DNA of 64,000 nt from NCBI RefSeq assembly GCF_035917275.1, contig NZ_CP108509.1:1488001-1552000 (forward strand), given 5' to 3'. The DNA is from Streptomyces sp. NBC_01237. Lineage in GTDB: Bacteria > Actinomycetota > Actinomycetes > Streptomycetales > Streptomycetaceae. Made by a program: the position numbers and the translations under genes. The notes under the pieces were generated by a model that was not told the DNA's origin, made no database searches, and saw nothing but the letters and a program-made list of their open reading frames with translations. Of this stretch, positions 19,501-32,487 are shown piece after piece. Position 1 is the first letter of the stretch; each line of letters opens with the position of its first letter.

Positions 19501-22500
19501 CAGTCCGGGAGGCCCGTGCCGGTCTCCATGACCTGGGTGAACGCGGCGAGCATCGACGGAACGAAGTGGGTGGTGGTGATCCGCCGGGCGTGGATCAGCT
19601 CGGCCAGGTAGGCCGGGTCGCGGTGGCCGTCGGGGCGGGCGAGGACGACGGCCGCGCCCTCCACCAGGGGCCAGAAGAACTCCCACACGGACACGTCGAA
19701 ACTGGCGGGCGTCTTCTGGAGCACCCGGTCCTCGGGGGTCAGCCCGTACGCGCCCTGCATCCAGGCGAGCCGGTTGACGATGGCCCGGTGGGTGACGGCG
19801 ACGCCCTTGGGACGCCCGGTGGAGCCGGAGGTGTAGATGAGGTAGGCGGGGTGGTCGGGGCCGGCCGGGCGGGCGGGCGTGCCGGGTGTGCCGGGGACGT
19901 CTTCGGTCCGGTCGTCCCCGCCGACGAGGAGGTGGCCGAGGCCGGGCACGACGGGCAGCCGCCCGGCCGCTTCGGCGGTGGTCACCACGGTGCGCGCGCC
20001 GGAGTCGCCGAGCATGAACGCGACCCGGTCGGCGGGGTAGTCGAGGTCGACCGGCAGATAGGCGGCGCCCGCCTTGAGGACGGCGAGGAGCGCGATCATC
20101 AGCTCGGCGGAGCGGGGTACCGCGACCGCGACGTACGTCTCCGGGCCGGCGCCGCGTGAGCGCAGCCGCCGGGCCAGCGCCTCGGCACGCCGGTCCAGCT
20201 CCGCGTACGTCAGGGTGGTGTCCTCGAAGACGACGGCGGTGGCGTCGGGTGTGCGGGCCGCCGTCGCCGCGAACAGCGAGGCGAGAGTGGCCTCGGGAAC
20301 GGGCCGCCCGGTGGCGTTCAGCGCGGCGAGGTGCTCGTGCTCCCGGTCGGAGAGCACGCCGGTCCGGGCGACGGTGCGACCGGGGTCGGACACGAACGCG
20401 CGCAGCAGCGCCGTGAACCTGTTGGCGAGCACGGCCACGGTCACCTGGTCGAGGCGGGCCGCGTCGTGCTTGAACCGCAGCAGGAGCCCGTTCCCGCCCG
20501 GCTCCACGACGAGCGCGAGGGGGTAGTGCACGGAGTCGAACACCTCGGCGCCGGTGATGCGCAGCTCGCCGGGCGCCTGCGCGGCGGAGAGGTCGCCGGT
20601 CGGATAGTTCTCGAACACCACGAGTGTGTCGAAGAGTTCTCCGCCGCCCGCGATCCGCTGGATGTCGGCGAGCGCCAGGTGCTGGTGGTCCAGGAGCGCC
20701 GCGTGCTCGTCCTGGACCCGTCGCAGCAGCTCGGCGAGCGATTCGCCGGCGCGCGGCGCGACCCGCGCGGGGACGGTGTTGATGAACAGGCCCACGGCGG
20801 TGTCCAGGTCCGTGACCTCGGTCGTCCGGCCGGACACGGTCGTGCCGAAGACGACGTCCTGACTGCCGGTGAGCGAGGTGAGGAGCAGGCCCCACACACC
20901 GTGGACGACGGTGCTCAGGGTGAGGCCGTGGGTCCGTGCGCGGGCGATGAGGTCGGCGGTGAACCGTTCGGGCAGCCGAGTGTCGACGTGCTCCGTCCTG
21001 GGTGCCGTCCGCCCCCGATCCGTCCCGGCGGCGAGTGCGGGCAGCCGGGTCGGCCCTTCGAGCCCGGACAGCGCCTGCCGCCACGCGTCGCGGGCGGCGT
21101 CCCGGTCCCGGCCCGCCAGCCACGACAGGTACGGGCGCGGGGCCACCGGCTCCGCAAGCTCCTCGCCCCGGTGGGCGGCGGTCAGTTCGCGCAGCAGGAC
21201 CGCGACCGACCAGCCGTCGGCGACGATGTGGTGCAGGGTGAGCAGGAGCCGGTGGCGGTGGCCGTCCCGGATGAGGGTGGCGCGCAGCAGCGGCGGCCGG
21301 GCCAGGTCGAAACGCTCGGCCCGGTCGGCACTCAGCAGGTCGTCGAGGCCGGTGTCGGCGGTGTCGGCCTCCCGCCACGGAAGGATGACCTCGGCGGCGA
21401 GGCGCTGGACCACCTCGCCGCCGGGAAGCTGGCGGAACGAGGCACGCAGCAGGGGGTGCCGGTCCAGGAGCAGTTGCAGGGTGCTTCGCAGCCGGGCCGG
21501 GTCGACGGGGCCGTCCAGGTCGAGGAGTTCCTGGACCATGTAGAGGTCCGCTTCCCGTGCGTCGAACGCGGCGTGGAAGAAGAAGCCCTCCTGGAGCGGG
21601 GAGACGGGCAACGCGTCCTCGTCCAGCACGGCCGGGACGGCCGGGGCCGGGCGGGCCGTGATCCCCTCCGTCGGCCCGGTCTCCGACCCGGTCCCGGCCG
21701 CGGACCGGGCGAGGGCCGCCACCGTCCGGAGCCGGAACACCTCGCGCGGCCTGATCGTGAGCCCGGCCTCACGGGCCCGGTTCACCAGCTGGATGGCGAC
21801 GATGCTGTCCCCGCCCAGTTCGAAGAAGCTGTCGTGGACGCCGACCGACGGCTGCCCGAGGACATCGGCGAAGAGGGCGGCGAGCACGGTCTCGGCCGGG
21901 GTGGTGGGGGCGTCGGCGCCGCTCATGGCCGTCCAGCGGGGCTCGGGCAGGGCGCGCCGGTCGAGCTTGCCGTTGGGGGTCAGCGGGAGCGAGCCGTCGA
22001 GGACGACGACGGCGGACGGCACCATGTGGTCCGGCAGGGTGTCGGCGATCCGGGCCCGTGCGGCGGTCACGGCGGTGCCGGATTCCGTGGCGGTGTCGGC
22101 GGCCAGGTAGGCGACGAGGCGTTTGACGCCCCGGTGGTCCTCACGGACGAGGACGGCGGCCTGGGCGATTCCCGGGCAGCCCATGAACGCGCTCTCGATC
22201 TCGCCCGGCTCGATGCGATGACCCCGGATCTTGACCTGGCCGTCCGCACGGCCCAGGAACTCCAGGTTGCCGTCGGTACCCCAGCGGACCCGGTCTCCGG
22301 TGCGGTACATCCTCGTGCCCGGCCCGCCGTACGGGTCGGCGACGAACCGCTCCGACGTCAGCCCCGGACGGCCCAGATAGCCGCGGGCCAGACCGCGGCC
22401 GGCGACGTACAGCTCGCCCTCGACGCCCACCGGTACGGGGCGGAGCGCGGCGTCGAGGACGTAGGTGCGGGTGTTCGGGTCGGGGCGGCCGATGGGCGTG

Positions 22501-24806
22501 GGGCCCGGCCGGTCCGCACGGGCGCTCCAGAGGGTGGAGTTGACGCTCGCCTCGGTGAGGCCGTAGGCGACGACGACCCGGAGCCGCCCGGACCAGCGGG
22601 CGATGAGCTCGCCCGGCACGGCTTCGGTGCCGACGACGAGGACGGCGCCTTCGGGCAGTTCGCACTCCGGCGGCAGCGCCGAGACGATCGAGGGCGGCAG
22701 GATCATGTGCGTGGCGTCGTGCCGCGCTATGTACTCGGTCAGGGCGGGTCCCGCGACGCGGCGTTCGGTGGGGACGAGGATGATCCGGCCTCCGACGCAC
22801 AGAGCCATGACCAGGTCCCAGACCGTCACGTCGAAACCGACGGAGGCGAACTGCACGACGCGGCTGTCGGCGGTCACGCCGATCCGTTCGGTGGCGGTGG
22901 CGATGAGACTGCCGATGCCGTCGTGGGGGACGACGACGCCCTTGGGGCGGCCCGTGGAGCCGGAGGTGTAGATGACGTACGCGGCCTGGTCCAGTGCGAC
23001 CGGCAGACCGGGATCGGAGCCGTCGAGGGCGGCGCGGGTGTCCGCGGTGGCCGGGTCGTCCAGCAGTACGTGCGCCACGCCGTCCTGTGCCGGGGGGAGT
23101 TCGTCCGCGAGTTCCCGCACGGTGATCACCGTGCGGGCCCCGGCGTCGGACAGCATGTAGGCGATGCGGTCCTGGGGGTGGTCGGCGTCCAGCGGCAGAT
23201 AGGCGGCACCGGTCTTCATCACCGCGAGCAGGGACACGACGAGGTCCGGGGTGCGCGGCAGGGCCACGGCGACGACGTCCTCGGCGCCGACGCCGCGGGC
23301 CAGGAGGAGGCGGGCGAGCCGGTTGGCCTCGGTGTCGAGAGCGGCGTACGTCAGCTCGTCGTCCTCGCACACGAGCGCGACGGCGTCGGGCGTGCGGCGC
23401 ACCTGCGCCTCGAAGGCCGCGGGCCAGGACTGTTCGGACACCGGGTGCGGTGCCGTCCCGAACTCGCCGAGGAGGCGGCCGCGTTCGTCCGCGGAGGTGA
23501 GTTCGATGTGGCCGACGGGGCGGTCGAGGTCCTCGGTGAGGGCCTTCAGCAGGGTGCGGAAGCGGCGCTCGTGGTCGCGGAGCGTCTCCTCGTCGCAGAT
23601 GTCCGCGTCCGCGTCGAGGTGGACGCGCAGCCCGGTGCCGTCCCGGGTCCCGGCGAACGCGAAGGCGAGGTCGCTGACCGGGCCGAGCCACTCCGGGAGG
23701 AGCTCGGCCGTGCCGTCCGGGAAGCCCAGTTCCTCGGGCCGGGGAAGGATGTTGACGGTGGGCCCGACGAGCGCCGGTACGCCGTCGACGAGGCCGAAGT
23801 CCCTGGCCAGGTCCTCGGCACGGTAGCGCCCGTGCGCCACCGCTCCGGCGACCGCGTCGCGTACCCCGGCCACCAGGTCCGTCCCGGTCGTCCCGGGGCT
23901 GACCCGCACGCGCAGCGGGACGATGTTGGAGACCATGCCGGGGGTGCCGGCCGACACCCGGTCCTGCCGGGCCGCGATCGGCAGGCCGAGGACGAGGTCC
24001 TGCTCGCCGCCGGCCCGGTGGAGGTAGGCGGCCACGGCGGCGACCAGGACACGGGACGGCCGGACACCGGAGCGCTCGGCGGCCGCGTACAGCCGCTCCG
24101 TCTCCTGTGCGGAGAGTTCGGCGGTGCGCCGCAGGCGCCGCGCCATGGGGGACGGGCCGCGCTCGACCAGACGTGCGGGCTCGGCGCGTCCGGACATCCG
24201 CTCGTGCCACCAGGCGCGGTCGGCCCCGTACTGCTCGGATGCCCGGTAGGCCAGATCGGCGTCCACGAGCCGGGCGAGCGGCCGGTCCTCGCGGGCCGGG
24301 GCCTTCTCGCCCAGGGTGTAGAGCTCGCCGGCCCGACGGGTGATGAGTGCGACGCCCATGCCGTCGAGAACGATGTGGTGGTAGCGCTGGGACCATCGGA
24401 CCCGGTCGTCCGCGAGCCGCAGCAGGACCTGGGAGAAGAGCGGGCCGTGGGTGAGGTCGACGGGCCGGTCCCGGTCGGTGGCCGTCCAGGTGGCGGCGGC
24501 CTCCTCGGGGTCCGGTGCGCCGCGCAGGTCGATGACGGGCACCTCGAAGGAGACGGGGCGCGGAGTCTGGCGCGCTTCTCCCTGTCCGGGCACCACCTCG
24601 ACGTGCAGGCACTCGGCCTCCTCGACCGCCTGGCGGACCGCGCCCGCGAGGTGGTCGAGGTCGATGTCGCCGAGCAGGTCCAGGGTGAAGACGATGTTGT
24701 AGGCGGAGCTGTCCGGCTCGATCTGCTGGGCAAGCCAGACGCCGGCCTGCCCGCCGGTCAGCGGGAGCCCGGAAGCGGTTGTCCGGTCCGACTCGACGTC
24801 AAACAT
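10509..24806 (-). CDS. Four-module siderophore NRPS, C-A-T x4 plus terminal C domain
   Basis: A 4,765-residue synthetase. Approximate residues: C1 10-450, A1 460-950, T1 970-1040; C2 1060-1480, A2 1500-2005, T2 2035-2105; Ala/Pro-rich linker; C3 2185-2615, A3 2635-3165, T3 3190-3255; C4 3270-3700, A4 3735-4230, T4 4250-4310; terminal C 4340-4755. Ten-residue codes I extracted: A1 DVWIVGAVNK, A2 DVWHFSLVDK (serine), A3 DMENLGLINK (N5-hydroxyornithine, the code I recall for coelichelin module 3), A4 DVFILGAVNK. There is no epimerase and no thioesterase. C1, C2 and C4 keep HHxxxD; C3 reads HHLILWDG (shifted) and the last C reads HYLAVDE. T1/T2 have GGDS, T3/T4 GGHS. ATG 24806 was chosen because C1 begins right after it; ATG 24833 is also possible. 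Predicted product: a foroxymithine-type tetrapeptide. Confidence 0.95.
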   Translation of the reverse strand: MFDVESDRTTASGLPLTGGQAGVWLAQQIEPDSSAYNIVFTLDLLGDIDLDHLAGAVRQAVEEAECLHVEVVPGQGEARQTPRPVSFEVPVIDLRGAPDPEEAAATWTATDRDRPVDLTHGPLFSQVLLRLADDRVRWSQRYHHIVLDGMGVALITRRAGELYTLGEKAPAREDRPLARLVDADLAYRASEQYGADRAWWHERMSGRAEPARLVERGPSPMARRLRRTAELSAQETERLYAAAERSGVRPSRVLVAAVAAYLHRAGGEQDLVLGLPIAARQDRVSAGTPGMVSNIVPLRVRVSPGTTGTDLVAGVRDAVAGAVAHGRYRAEDLARDFGLVDGVPALVGPTVNILPRPEELGFPDGTAELLPEWLGPVSDLAFAFAGTRDGTGLRVHLDADADICDEETLRDHERRFRTLLKALTEDLDRPVGHIELTSADERGRLLGEFGTAPHPVSEQSWPAAFEAQVRRTPDAVALVCEDDELTYAALDTEANRLARLLLARGVGAEDVVAVALPRTPDLVVSLLAVMKTGAAYLPLDADHPQDRIAYMLSDAGARTVITVRELADELPPAQDGVAHVLLDDPATADTRAALDGSDPGLPVALDQAAYVIYTSGSTGRPKGVVVPHDGIGSLIATATERIGVTADSRVVQFASVGFDVTVWDLVMALCVGGRIILVPTERRVAGPALTEYIARHDATHMILPPSIVSALPPECELPEGAVLVVGTEAVPGELIARWSGRLRVVVAYGLTEASVNSTLWSARADRPGPTPIGRPDPNTRTYVLDAALRPVPVGVEGELYVAGRGLARGYLGRPGLTSERFVADPYGGPGTRMYRTGDRVRWGTDGNLEFLGRADGQVKIRGHRIEPGEIESAFMGCPGIAQAAVLVREDHRGVKRLVAYLAADTATESGTAVTAARARIADTLPDHMVPSAVVVLDGSLPLTPNGKLDRRALPEPRWTAMSGADAPTTPAETVLAALFADVLGQPSVGVHDSFFELGGDSIVAIQLVNRAREAGLTIRPREVFRLRTVAALARSAAGTGSETGPTEGITARPAPAVPAVLDEDALPVSPLQEGFFFHAAFDAREADLYMVQELLDLDGPVDPARLRSTLQLLLDRHPLLRASFRQLPGGEVVQRLAAEVILPWREADTADTGLDDLLSADRAERFDLARPPLLRATLIRDGHRHRLLLTLHHIVADGWSVAVLLRELTAAHRGEELAEPVAPRPYLSWLAGRDRDAARDAWRQALSGLEGPTRLPALAAGTDRGRTAPRTEHVDTRLPERFTADLIARARTHGLTLSTVVHGVWGLLLTSLTGSQDVVFGTTVSGRTTEVTDLDTAVGLFINTVPARVAPRAGESLAELLRRVQDEHAALLDHQHLALADIQRIAGGGELFDTLVVFENYPTGDLSAAQAPGELRITGAEVFDSVHYPLALVVEPGGNGLLLRFKHDAARLDQVTVAVLANRFTALLRAFVSDPGRTVARTGVLSDREHEHLAALNATGRPVPEATLASLFAATAARTPDATAVVFEDTTLTYAELDRRAEALARRLRSRGAGPETYVAVAVPRSAELMIALLAVLKAGAAYLPVDLDYPADRVAFMLGDSGARTVVTTAEAAGRLPVVPGLGHLLVGGDDRTEDVPGTPGTPARPAGPDHPAYLIYTSGSTGRPKGVAVTHRAIVNRLAWMQGAYGLTPEDRVLQKTPASFDVSVWEFFWPLVEGAAVVLARPDGHRDPAYLAELIHARRITTTHFVPSMLAAFTQVMETGTGLPDWAASLRRVFCSGEALTGAGARRWWELTSRSGRGPVPLHNLYGPTEAAVDVTSFAYEGGGEVAVPIGRPVWNTRLYVLDAFLRPVPDGVPGELYLAGVQLARAYHDRPGLTAERFVADPFGAPGERMYRTGDLVRRRADGAVEYLGRTDRQVKIRGNRVELGEIEAALSDLPGVALAAVTVRDGVLVGYVAPAPGAPRPDTERLRAALAEALPATMVPGAVVALDELPLTPSGKLDQNALPAPGVTPRAGGRPPRDARERALCEIFTDVLGVPGIGVEDDFFVLGGDSLSSITVVTRARERGMALSPRDVFEHRTPAALAAGAATAAPAPEAGAPAAGAPAPAEAVTVSAADAGQAAAALQAVLAQQAGSGAAVDPALRALLDQLTAAAAPQEPPAPAPLGGYVLTPEETARVETVAGLPVADIWPLSPLQEGMYFHATFDAGEALDVYLSQESLDFGHRVDADRLRAACRALLERNSSLRAGFADDGLSRPVQFIVDGAEIPLVEADLSGLSQDEQRTRTEELLAADRRRRFDLTSAPLCRLLLIRLGDGRDRLVVTHHLILWDGWSAWLFLEELFTLYERGGDATGLPAPGSYRDYLAWLDEQDTGAAVDAWRRALAGFDEPTLLAPSGRDAGPVIPVDFDTVLTPESSERLRTLVRRHGLTLNTVLNAAWGMVLSAMTGRDDVTFGIAVAGRPADVPDAAGIIGMFLNTIPARVAFTPDEPVLRLLRRMQSERAAVMPYEYVGLGTIQQETGHRRLFDTLFVLRSADGEDRAAELRRRHGITDVSNVDGTHFPLTLIVTPGNRLRVTLAARPDLFDPEDATTILARFTAVLDRLAEALEHGDGASARTAGVDPLLPAERAALLAGRESSREPVPDETVADMLAAQVARTPDAVALVFGERALTYAELDAHINRLARLLLARGAGPETVVALALPRSIDMVAALFAVLRTGAAYLPLDLDHPADRLRLMVRDTGPLCLVSTAAVAPTLRGDEGPVAPELLLDDVAVAAELAALPGGEIADAERPAFAHDVPGRLEYPAYVIYTSGSTGRPKGVVTPYRGLTNMQLNHQKEIFDPAIASAGGRRLRIAHTVSFAFDMSWEELLWLVEGHEVHVCDEELRRDAEALVAYCDRHRVDVVNVTPTYAQLLIEEGLLDQDEETGKHRPALVLLGGESVSDTVWTRLRNTEGTYGYNLYGPTEYTINTLGGSTADSATSTVGVPIRNTRAHVLDTMLRPVPPGCPGELYIAGTGLARGYHDRPGLTAERFVADPFGEPGERMYRTGDLVRQRADGLLDFLGRTDDQVKIRGYRVELGEISTALSTHPEVAHAAVVVTENAGTKRLAGYVVPEEGAGQGEALTRRLRDHVKATLPDYMVPSVLVTVGALPLTVNGKLDVRALPAPDFAGTGTSRPPRTPGEETLCALYAEVLGLPADSVGIDSDFFELGGHSLLATRLVSRARTALDTELAIRDLFEAPTVAELVERVARAGGAARPALTAGERHGRVELPLSHAQQRLWVIQQIECTSAAYNFPLVMRVRGPLDTDAWRTALTDVTARHEALRTVFRTAPDGRTSQRVLPAEQAHPVVECVRATEDALPGIIDAAVNRPFDLAAELPLRATVVELAPDDHAVVLLLHHITTDEWSDRPFLRDLATAYTARLDGTAPGWEPLPVQYADYALWQRRLLGDPADGNGMAARQLDYWRTTLAGAPEELELPSDRPRPARPAFSGAELDIPFDARVHEGLKRLARETGASMFMVVHAAVAALLHRMGAGTDIPLGAPIAGRSDEALDDLVGFFVNTLVLRADVSGDPSFTELLARVRESDLAAFSHADVPFESVVEALNPTRSLSRNPLFQVMVGYHARTGDELELPGLRLEYVPFAISSAKFDLVFSFSERLPADGGTGALNCRLEFATELFDRETAERLGERLGRLVAALVAAPGQPLSQAGILTADERRLVLEEFNGAPREVEEASLPALFARRLAERPDAVAVVERSRSVTYAQLDARANRIARLLAAHGVGTESVVGVAVPRSVDMVATVVAVLKLGAAFLPLDLVHPGDRLTYLIEDSGAALVVGTEPVAGKIPDVAGVPVVLLDAPGTAGELDALSEAPVGGGPVGPDQAAYVIYTSGSTGRPKGVVVPHEGISSLVATAVDRMGLRPDSRVLQFASIGFDVFAFELSMALCHGGRLVLISDEARVAGPALTDFLADQRITHMILPPSLVSALPPGCELPEGSTVLVGTETVPPELFERFGATADLICAYGLTEATVNSTLWQAREHGGSPSGRVPIGRPDPNTRCYVLDETLKPVPPGVTGELYVAGRGLARGYLGRPGLTSERFVADPYGGPGSRMYRTGDRARWRPDGNLDFLGRVDSQVKVRGFRIELGEVEAALTAHPSVAQAAVVPDRDGDIVRLVGYVVPESGTPDPRELLSHAAGLLPEYMVPALVVPLDGPLPLTPNGKLDRKALPVPDWSAMTGDDRPATGTQARLADLFCEILKLDSVGVHDNFFALGGHSMASMRLLGRIRAEFGVELSIRDVFDALSVAALAAKLEGAAATRPALVAGHRDEPRVPAPVQRVQWESSRRNPGFDHALVLRSTGGLDAQALSAALADVAARHEPLRTAFTERDGVLHQRPAGAPVLAVESSADLEARLAELATRSPDPEAGAPVGVRLLTGPDGGQALLVTAHYLAVDEWSVVPLFRDLTTAYAARTQGLAPSWEPLPVTYGDYTRWAHEVLGDLTDPDSRGGRQLAYWRRTLRDVPERLALPADGPREAAPDAYGRSADQVGFVLDADLHEAVDRLARTTGTSMFMVLHAALAALLTAHGAGTDLPIGTMVAGRSEDRLAELVGCFLNTVVLRTDTAGDPAFTELLTRVRETTLSALDRQDIPFDEVVGATGLPAEGPQVMVIHHEQADLERLEGGLGSLEALPTGSTRAELTLSFYEPRGEGPVHCALIHATDLLGTAKARRLADELQELLRIVVAHPEQPLSELFTATSKRSDNA

Positions 24807-24919
24807 CGTACGAAGGGGCCTTTCCCTGGTCATGCCGGTGATGGGTGTGCCGTCCCGGTGAACGGGGCGGGCCGCCGCTGACAGACGGCTTCGGCGCTCG
24901 CCCCGTTCTCGTCCGTCAT

Positions 24920-24948
24920 CGACGGCGTGCCGGGCCGGCACGCCGTCG
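24920..24948. terminator. Hairpin between lipoprotein and NRPS genes
   Basis: A perfect 12-bp stem (24920-24931 with 24937-24948) around a five-base loop lies in the 181-bp gap between two same-strand genes. No iron box is visible in that gap, so this may attenuate read-through from the lipoprotein gene into the NRPS rather than mark a true operon end. Confidence 0.6.
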
Positions 24949-24987
24949 AACCGTCCGCCTTCCCGGTCCCGCGTCAGTGGTGGGGCG

Positions 24988-26025
24988 TTACTTGATGGCC
25001 GCCAGCAGCGGCTCGATCTCGTCGATCGCGTAGGGGATGGAGAGGGCCGTGTTGAAGGAGAACGCGGCACCGACGTCCGGGTCCTGGTAGGGCACGAACA
25101 GGTCGCGCTTGTCCTGATGGACCTTCAGGTTCTTGTAGAGCGGTTCCGCCTTGATCCGGTTGTCGGCGTCGGTGCTGGAGGTCACCCAGACCAGCCGGTC
25201 GACGTCCAGCACATTCAGCTTCTCGGCACTGAGCTCGGCGGCGTTCCAGCCCGGCTTGGCCAGTGTGTCGATCTGGGGCTTCAGCTTGAAGCCCAGTTCG
25301 GAGAAGAAGATCGACTTGGGGTCGGTCCTGGTGAACGCCGAGTACTTGCCCGCCTCGAAGCTGTCGGCGACGGCGAGCGTCTTCGTGGCGAACTCGGGGT
25401 GCTTGTCGCGGACGGCCTTGAAGCGGGCGTCGATGCCCGCGATCAGCTTCTCGGTCTCCGCGTCCTTGCCGAGCGACTTGCCGATCTGCCGGGTCATGAC
25501 CTGCCAGGAGGCGCCGTAGTCGGGAAGGCCCTTGGGCTGGGCGACGACCTTGGTGAACTTGGAGAGCGTGTCGTACTGCTCCTTCTTCATCCCCGAGTAC
25601 TGGGCGATGACCAGGTCCGGCTTCAGCGAGGCGATCTTCTCGATGTTGTACTCGTCGCGCTCACCCACGATCTCCGGCTTCGTGGAGCCCCACTTGTCCT
25701 TGGTCCACGGCCACTTGCCGTACGGCTGCTCCTTGAACCAGTCCACCGATCCGACGGGCTTGATACCGAGCGCCAGCACCGCGTCCTGGTCCGAGAGGCC
25801 CAGGGTGACGACCCTCTTCGGCTCCGCGTCGACCGTCGTGCTGCCGTACTTGTGCTCGACCGTCACCGGGAAGGCGCCGGACTTCGCCCCGGCCGAGGGC
25901 TTGGACTCGGCCTTGTCGGCGCCGCCCCCACAGGCGGAGAGAGCGAGCGCGGCGACGGCCACGACGGCGACACGGGGAAGGTCTCTGACGAGCCGCGTCA
26001 GGGCGGGGCGTGTACCAATGGACAC
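24988..26025 (-). CDS. Ferric-siderophore-binding lipoprotein (FepB/FhuD-type, TroA fold)
   Basis: A 345-residue periplasmic-type binding protein. It begins with a basic N-terminus, a hydrophobic run and the lipobox LSAC, then a low-complexity linker and the binding domain. Family markers include [32 protein letters not shown], and the helical-backbone features of iron-siderophore binding proteins. It should deliver the ferric siderophore to the FecCD importer encoded at 3.1-6.3 kb. The GTG at 26025 follows an AAAGGA ribosome-binding site by six bases; an upstream in-frame TTG at 26040 overlaps that site and was rejected. It lies between the hydroxylase and NRPS genes on the same strand. Confidence 0.93.
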   Translation of the reverse strand: MSIGTRPALTRLVRDLPRVAVVAVAALALSACGGGADKAESKPSAGAKSGAFPVTVEHKYGSTTVDAEPKRVVTLGLSDQDAVLALGIKPVGSVDWFKEQPYGKWPWTKDKWGSTKPEIVGERDEYNIEKIASLKPDLVIAQYSGMKKEQYDTLSKFTKVVAQPKGLPDYGASWQVMTRQIGKSLGKDAETEKLIAGIDARFKAVRDKHPEFATKTLAVADSFEAGKYSAFTRTDPKSIFFSELGFKLKPQIDTLAKPGWNAAELSAEKLNVLDVDRLVWVTSSTDADNRIKAEPLYKNLKVHQDKRDLFVPYQDPDVGAAFSFNTALSIPYAIDEIEPLLAAIK

Positions 26026-26141
26026 GGATGTTCCTTTCAAGGGGTTTCACTGTGCACACCAGGTCCGTCCACGAAGGCGCCGCCAACCGGCCGCGCGTGT
26101 GGGGGACTTGGCTGAAGATGTGTGGGTCGGGGCGAGCGACC

Positions 26142-27494
26142 CTAGCGGACCGATCCGATGCCGTCGGCGACCGGCCGCGGCCCGCCGGGGGCGGACTCCG
26201 CTCCCCGGTCGAGAATCGAGTCCAGGATCTCGCCGACCCTGATCGCGGTGTTGGAGAGCAGGGACGACGTGATGCCGTGGGTGTGCTCGGTGCCGCCCTG
26301 GAGGTAGATGCCGCAGCGCAGTCCGTCGTCCGTCGCGATCCGGTAGTCGCGCTCGACCTGGACGCGGCCCCGGTCGTCGCGGTGACAGCGTTCCGCCACG
26401 TCACCGAGGAGGGCGAGCGGCTCGGCCGGGGTGTAACCGGTGGCGAGGACCACCACATCGGCCTCCAGCGTGCTCTCCTCGCCGTTGACGAGGGACTTGA
26501 CGGTGGCGCGCACCGTGTCCGGGGTCTCCTTGACGCCGGTCAGCCGGGAGATGTTGAGGAAGCGCAGCCGCTCGGTGCCGAGCACCTTCTCCTGGTACGC
26601 CTGGCGGTACAGGTCGTCGATCAGGTCGATGTCCACCACGGAGTAGTTGGTGTTGCCGTGGTAGTCCATCAGCTTGCGCTTGATGTCGTCGGGGGCGGCG
26701 TAGTACTCGTCGACCGCCTGCGGGTCGAAGATGCGGTTGGCGAAGCTGCTGTCGTCGGCAGGGCTGTAGCCGTAGCGGGAGAAGACGGCGCAGACCTCCG
26801 CACGGGGGAAGCGGCGGTGCAGGTACGCGACGTTCTCGGCGGCGCTCTGACCGGCGCCGACGACGATGAAGCGGGTGGGGTCGGTGCCCGCCAGGCCGTC
26901 CACCTTGGCCAGCAGGTCGGAGTTGTGCCAGACGCGGTCCGTCCGCTCCACGCCCTCGGGCATCAGGGGCCGCAGCCCCGTGCCGATGACGAGGTTGCGG
27001 GCACGGTGGACCACCGTCTCCGAGCCCGAACGGGCCGTCACATCGAGGTACTCCACCACTCCATCGCGTACGACGGGCTCGACGGAGATGACCTCGTGGC
27101 CGTAGGAGACCATGTCGTCGACCTTCGCCGCGGCCCACTCGAAGTAGTCGTGGAACTCCACGCGCAGCGGGAAGAGGTTCTTGTGGTTGACGAAGTCGAT
27201 CAGGCGGCCCTTGCTCTGCAGGTAGCGCAGGAAGGTGTACTCGCTGGACGGGTTACGAAGCGTCACCAGGTCCTTGAGGAAGGACACCTGCATCGTCGCG
27301 TCGTCGATCAGCATGCCACGGTGCCAGCCGAAGTTCGGCTGCCGCTCGAAGAAGTGAGCGGTGACCGTCTCCTGCCTGCCGACACGCGCGTTGTGCTCGC
27401 TCAGCGCGATCGCCATGGCCACATTGGACGGCCCGAAGCCGATACCTATGAGGTCATGGATCAAAGGTGCGTCGCCAGGAAGAACCTGTGACAT
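26142..27494 (-). CDS. L-ornithine N5-monooxygenase (hydroxylase)
   Basis: A 450-residue flavin monooxygenase that uses FAD, NADPH and O2 to make N5-hydroxy-L-ornithine, the hydroxamate precursor. It has the FAD motif GIGFGPSNVAMAIA near 17-30, the substrate/flavin segment MQVSFLKDLVTLRNPSS, the NADPH motif VVGAGQSAAENV and the C-terminal VVLATGYTP. The run FLKDLVT..R.P is characteristic of SidA/PvdA/CchB-like ornithine enzymes. Start ATG 27494 has GGGAG upstream; the frame extends further but through the iron box. It heads the leftward biosynthetic operon (hydroxylase, lipoprotein, NRPS, MbtH). Confidence 0.95.
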   Translation of the reverse strand: MSQVLPGDAPLIHDLIGIGFGPSNVAMAIALSEHNARVGRQETVTAHFFERQPNFGWHRGMLIDDATMQVSFLKDLVTLRNPSSEYTFLRYLQSKGRLIDFVNHKNLFPLRVEFHDYFEWAAAKVDDMVSYGHEVISVEPVVRDGVVEYLDVTARSGSETVVHRARNLVIGTGLRPLMPEGVERTDRVWHNSDLLAKVDGLAGTDPTRFIVVGAGQSAAENVAYLHRRFPRAEVCAVFSRYGYSPADDSSFANRIFDPQAVDEYYAAPDDIKRKLMDYHGNTNYSVVDIDLIDDLYRQAYQEKVLGTERLRFLNISRLTGVKETPDTVRATVKSLVNGEESTLEADVVVLATGYTPAEPLALLGDVAERCHRDDRGRVQVERDYRIATDDGLRCGIYLQGGTEHTHGITSSLLSNTAIRVGEILDSILDRGAESAPGGPRPVADGIGSVR

Positions 27495-27579
27495 GTCACT
27501 CCCATCGTGCGGGTCGCCTGCCAGGCGCGGATGAAAAGAACGAGAGGCCGAGCCCGCCGTTGCCACCGGCCAGCCAAAC

Positions 27580-27598
27580 TTAGGTAAAGCTAACCTGA
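27580..27598. promoter_or_regulatory. Iron box for the leftward biosynthetic operon
   Basis: TTAGGTAAAGCTAACCTGA matches the iron box; it lies 85 bp before the ornithine monooxygenase start. I see no further box before the lipoprotein or NRPS genes, so iron control of those probably comes from here. Confidence 0.85.
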
Positions 27599-27684
27599 GC
27601 TGAATCAAACTGTCGACAGGGCAAAACGGACGAGCGGCAGAAGTGGGGCGGCGAACAGGCCCAAAAACCGGGCGCGTTGCGCTA

Positions 27685-27703
27685 TTAGGTAAGGCTTGCT
27701 TTA
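27685..27703. promoter_or_regulatory. Iron box for the formyltransferase gene
   Basis: TTAGGTAAGGCTTGCTTTA resembles the iron box with a variant right half, 38 bp before the formyltransferase ATG in the divergent intergenic region. Confidence 0.75.
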
Positions 27704-27741
27704 CTTGCCCCCGGTCAGTCGCTCTTCCGAGGAGGAACTCC

Positions 27742-28689
27742 ATGCGGGTCGTCATGTTCGGTTACCAGACCTGGGGGCACCGCACCCTTCAAGCACTCCT
27801 GGAATCCGAGCACGACGTCGTCCTGGTCGTGACGCACCCCAAGAGCGAGCACGCCTACGAGAAGATCTGGAGCGACTCGGTCGCCGACCTGGCCGAGGAG
27901 CACGGCGTTCCGGTGGTCATCCGCAACCGGCCCGACGACGAGGAACTGCTCCAGCGGCTCAAGGAAGCCGACCCGGACATCATCGTGGCCAACAACTGGC
28001 GGACCTGGATCCCGCCGCGCGTCTACACGCTGCCCCGTCACGGCACCCTGAACATCCACGACTCGCTGCTGCCGAAGTACGCCGGTTTCTCGCCGCTCAT
28101 CTGGGCCCTGATCAACGGTGAACGCGAAGTCGGCGTCACGGCCCACATGATGGACGAGGTTCTCGACGCCGGTGACATCGTGGACCAGCGCGCGGTGACG
28201 GTGGGTCCCGCCGATACGGTCACCGACCTCTTCCACAAGACCGTCGACCTCATCGGCCCGGTCACGATCGGCGCACTGAAGCTGATCGCCTCGGGGCAGA
28301 CCGAGTTCACCAAGCAGGACCGTTCACAGGCCAGCTTCTTCCACAAGCGGTCCGAGGAAGACATCCGGATCAACTGGGACTGGCCCGCCGATGTCCTGGA
28401 GCGTCTGGTCCGCGCCCAGTCCGCCCCGTACCCCAGCGCCTTCACCTTCCACAGGGGCAGGCGTCTGGAGGTCCTGGCCGCGGTCGTGTCCGAGGGCCGC
28501 TACGGCGGTACGCCGGGGCGCGTCTTCTACCGCGAGGGCGACGGGGTGGTGATCGTCGCGGGCGCCGACGCGCGGACCGGCCGCAACCACGGCCTCGCCA
28601 TCACCCGCGTGCGTACCGAGGACGGCCGCGAGCTGCCGGCGGCCGACTACTTCACGTCCATGGGGGGCTACCTCACCAACCGCGCCTGA
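27742..28689 (+). CDS. N5-hydroxyornithine formyltransferase (CchA-like, formyl-THF dependent)
   Basis: A 315-residue member of the methionyl-tRNA formyltransferase fold. The active-site segment reads GTLNIHDSLLPKYAGFSPL, with the Asn-x-His of formyltransferases, and Asp in VLDAGDIV; MRVVMFGYQTWGHRTLQALL begins the Rossmann part. It should transfer a formyl group from 10-formyl-THF to the N5-hydroxylamine, as CchA does in coelichelin assembly. The ATG at 27742 follows AGGAGGA, and upstream in-frame codons overlap the iron box. It is the only rightward gene from this promoter and ends before a hairpin shared with the DoxX gene. Confidence 0.93.
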   Translation: MRVVMFGYQTWGHRTLQALLESEHDVVLVVTHPKSEHAYEKIWSDSVADLAEEHGVPVVIRNRPDDEELLQRLKEADPDIIVANNWRTWIPPRVYTLPRHGTLNIHDSLLPKYAGFSPLIWALINGEREVGVTAHMMDEVLDAGDIVDQRAVTVGPADTVTDLFHKTVDLIGPVTIGALKLIASGQTEFTKQDRSQASFFHKRSEEDIRINWDWPADVLERLVRAQSAPYPSAFTFHRGRRLEVLAAVVSEGRYGGTPGRVFYREGDGVVIVAGADARTGRNHGLAITRVRTEDGRELPAADYFTSMGGYLTNRA

Positions 28690-28773
28690 CCGCCGGGCCG
28701 TCGGGCCGACGCACCGGGTGCCATTCCCCCGGTCCGGCCGGTCCGGCCGCCCTGAGGCAGATCCGCACCACCC

Positions 28774-28817
28774 GCCCCGCCCCTCGCATCCCGGTCCCCG
28801 GAACGAGGAGGCGGGGC
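28774..28817. terminator. Imperfect hairpin terminator in the 306-bp gap after the formyltransferase
   Basis: Arms GCCCCGCCCCTCG (28774-28786) and CGAGGAGGCGGGGC (28804-28817) pair with one bulged base. The two flanking genes converge here, so it probably ends both transcripts. The rest of the gap, 28690-28995, shows only CCGGTCCGG-type short repeats and no gene I can support. Confidence 0.55.
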
Positions 28818-28995
28818 GCACCCGTTTCCGCCCTGCTGACGGACTCGACTGCCGTGCGAGCGGGCCCCGTCGGGACGACGCACCGCGCCGCTGTCCCGGC
28901 GTCAGCTGTCCCGGCGTCACGGACGCCGCGCCCCCGTGAGTGATGCCGGGCCGGCCGCACGGGCTCGGGAGACGTACGCCCGGAGACCGGTCCGG

Positions 28996-31750
<2,755 letters not shown>

Positions 31751-31783
31751 GGTCCCGTTCCGCCCGTCCTTAGGATGCACTGC

Positions 31784-32374
31784 ATGTCACTGCCGCACGC
31801 GATCCTCACCGCCCTGCTGGAGAAGCCGTCGTCGGGGCTGGAGCTGACCCGGAGGTTCGACCGTTCGATCGGTTACTTCTGGTCGTCCACGCACCAGCAG
31901 ATCTATCGCGAGCTCGGGAAACTGGAGCAGGCCGGGCGGATCAGGGCGCTGCCCCCGGCGCAGCCGGCGCGTGGGCAGAAGAAGGAGTACGAGGTGCTGC
32001 CCGCGGGCCGCGAGGAGCTGGCCGCCTGGGTGGCCCTGCCCGAGGACCCGCGCCCGGTCCGCGATCCGCTGCTCCTGCGGATGCGGGCGGCAGCGGTGGT
32101 CGGGGCGCCGGGGCTGGGGGCGGAGCTCCGGCGCCATCTCGGGCTTCATCAGCGGCAGCTGGCCGAGTATCTGGAGATCGAGGAGCGCGACTTCACGCCC
32201 GCGCGGACGGCGGACGAGGACCGGCTTCGGCATCTGGTGCTGCGGGGCGGCATCGATCTGGAGAGCTTCTGGATCGGCTGGCTGACGCGGGCCATCGACG
32301 AGCTGGGCGAACCGGACCGGTCCCCGGACCCGGCCGCGCAGACAGCCGGAGACCCGGCCGCGCAGACTCCCTGA
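31784..32374 (+). CDS. PadR-family transcriptional regulator
   Basis: A 196-residue regulator with the PadR winged helix at the start (MSLPHAILTALLEKPSSG, then a recognition helix in SSTHQQIYRELGKLEQAGRI and the wing QKKEYEVLPAG) and a C-terminal Vir-type dimerisation helix region. I chose ATG 31784 by family alignment; ATG 31775 is in frame nine bases earlier. It lies 33 bp after the FadH-like gene and probably represses it through the palindrome at 29659-29680. Confidence 0.9.
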   Translation: MSLPHAILTALLEKPSSGLELTRRFDRSIGYFWSSTHQQIYRELGKLEQAGRIRALPPAQPARGQKKEYEVLPAGREELAAWVALPEDPRPVRDPLLLRMRAAAVVGAPGLGAELRRHLGLHQRQLAEYLEIEERDFTPARTADEDRLRHLVLRGGIDLESFWIGWLTRAIDELGEPDRSPDPAAQTAGDPAAQTP

Positions 32375-32487
32375 GGACGGCGCAGCCGGCCGAGCAGCCC
32401 CTCCCGAAACTGCTCAGACCCTGGGGCCGCTCACGACCTGCTCGGATCCCGGGGCTGCCCGGAATCCGCTCAGGACCCGAACCCCGC

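Noticed and set aside
10509..24806. Identification of the cluster as coelichelin
   Set aside because: Module number (four plus a terminal C), the lack of epimerases, a serine rather than threonine code, and the added acetyltransferase do not fit the three-module coelichelin synthetase. Only parts of the cluster are shared.
13932..24881. Very long plus-strand open frames (2,075 and 1,516 codons) opposite the NRPS gene
   Set aside because: They are antisense shadows created by extreme GC codon bias. The minus-strand frame shows continuous NRPS domains, while the plus-strand translations are low-complexity Gly/Arg/Val/His-rich text with no family motif.
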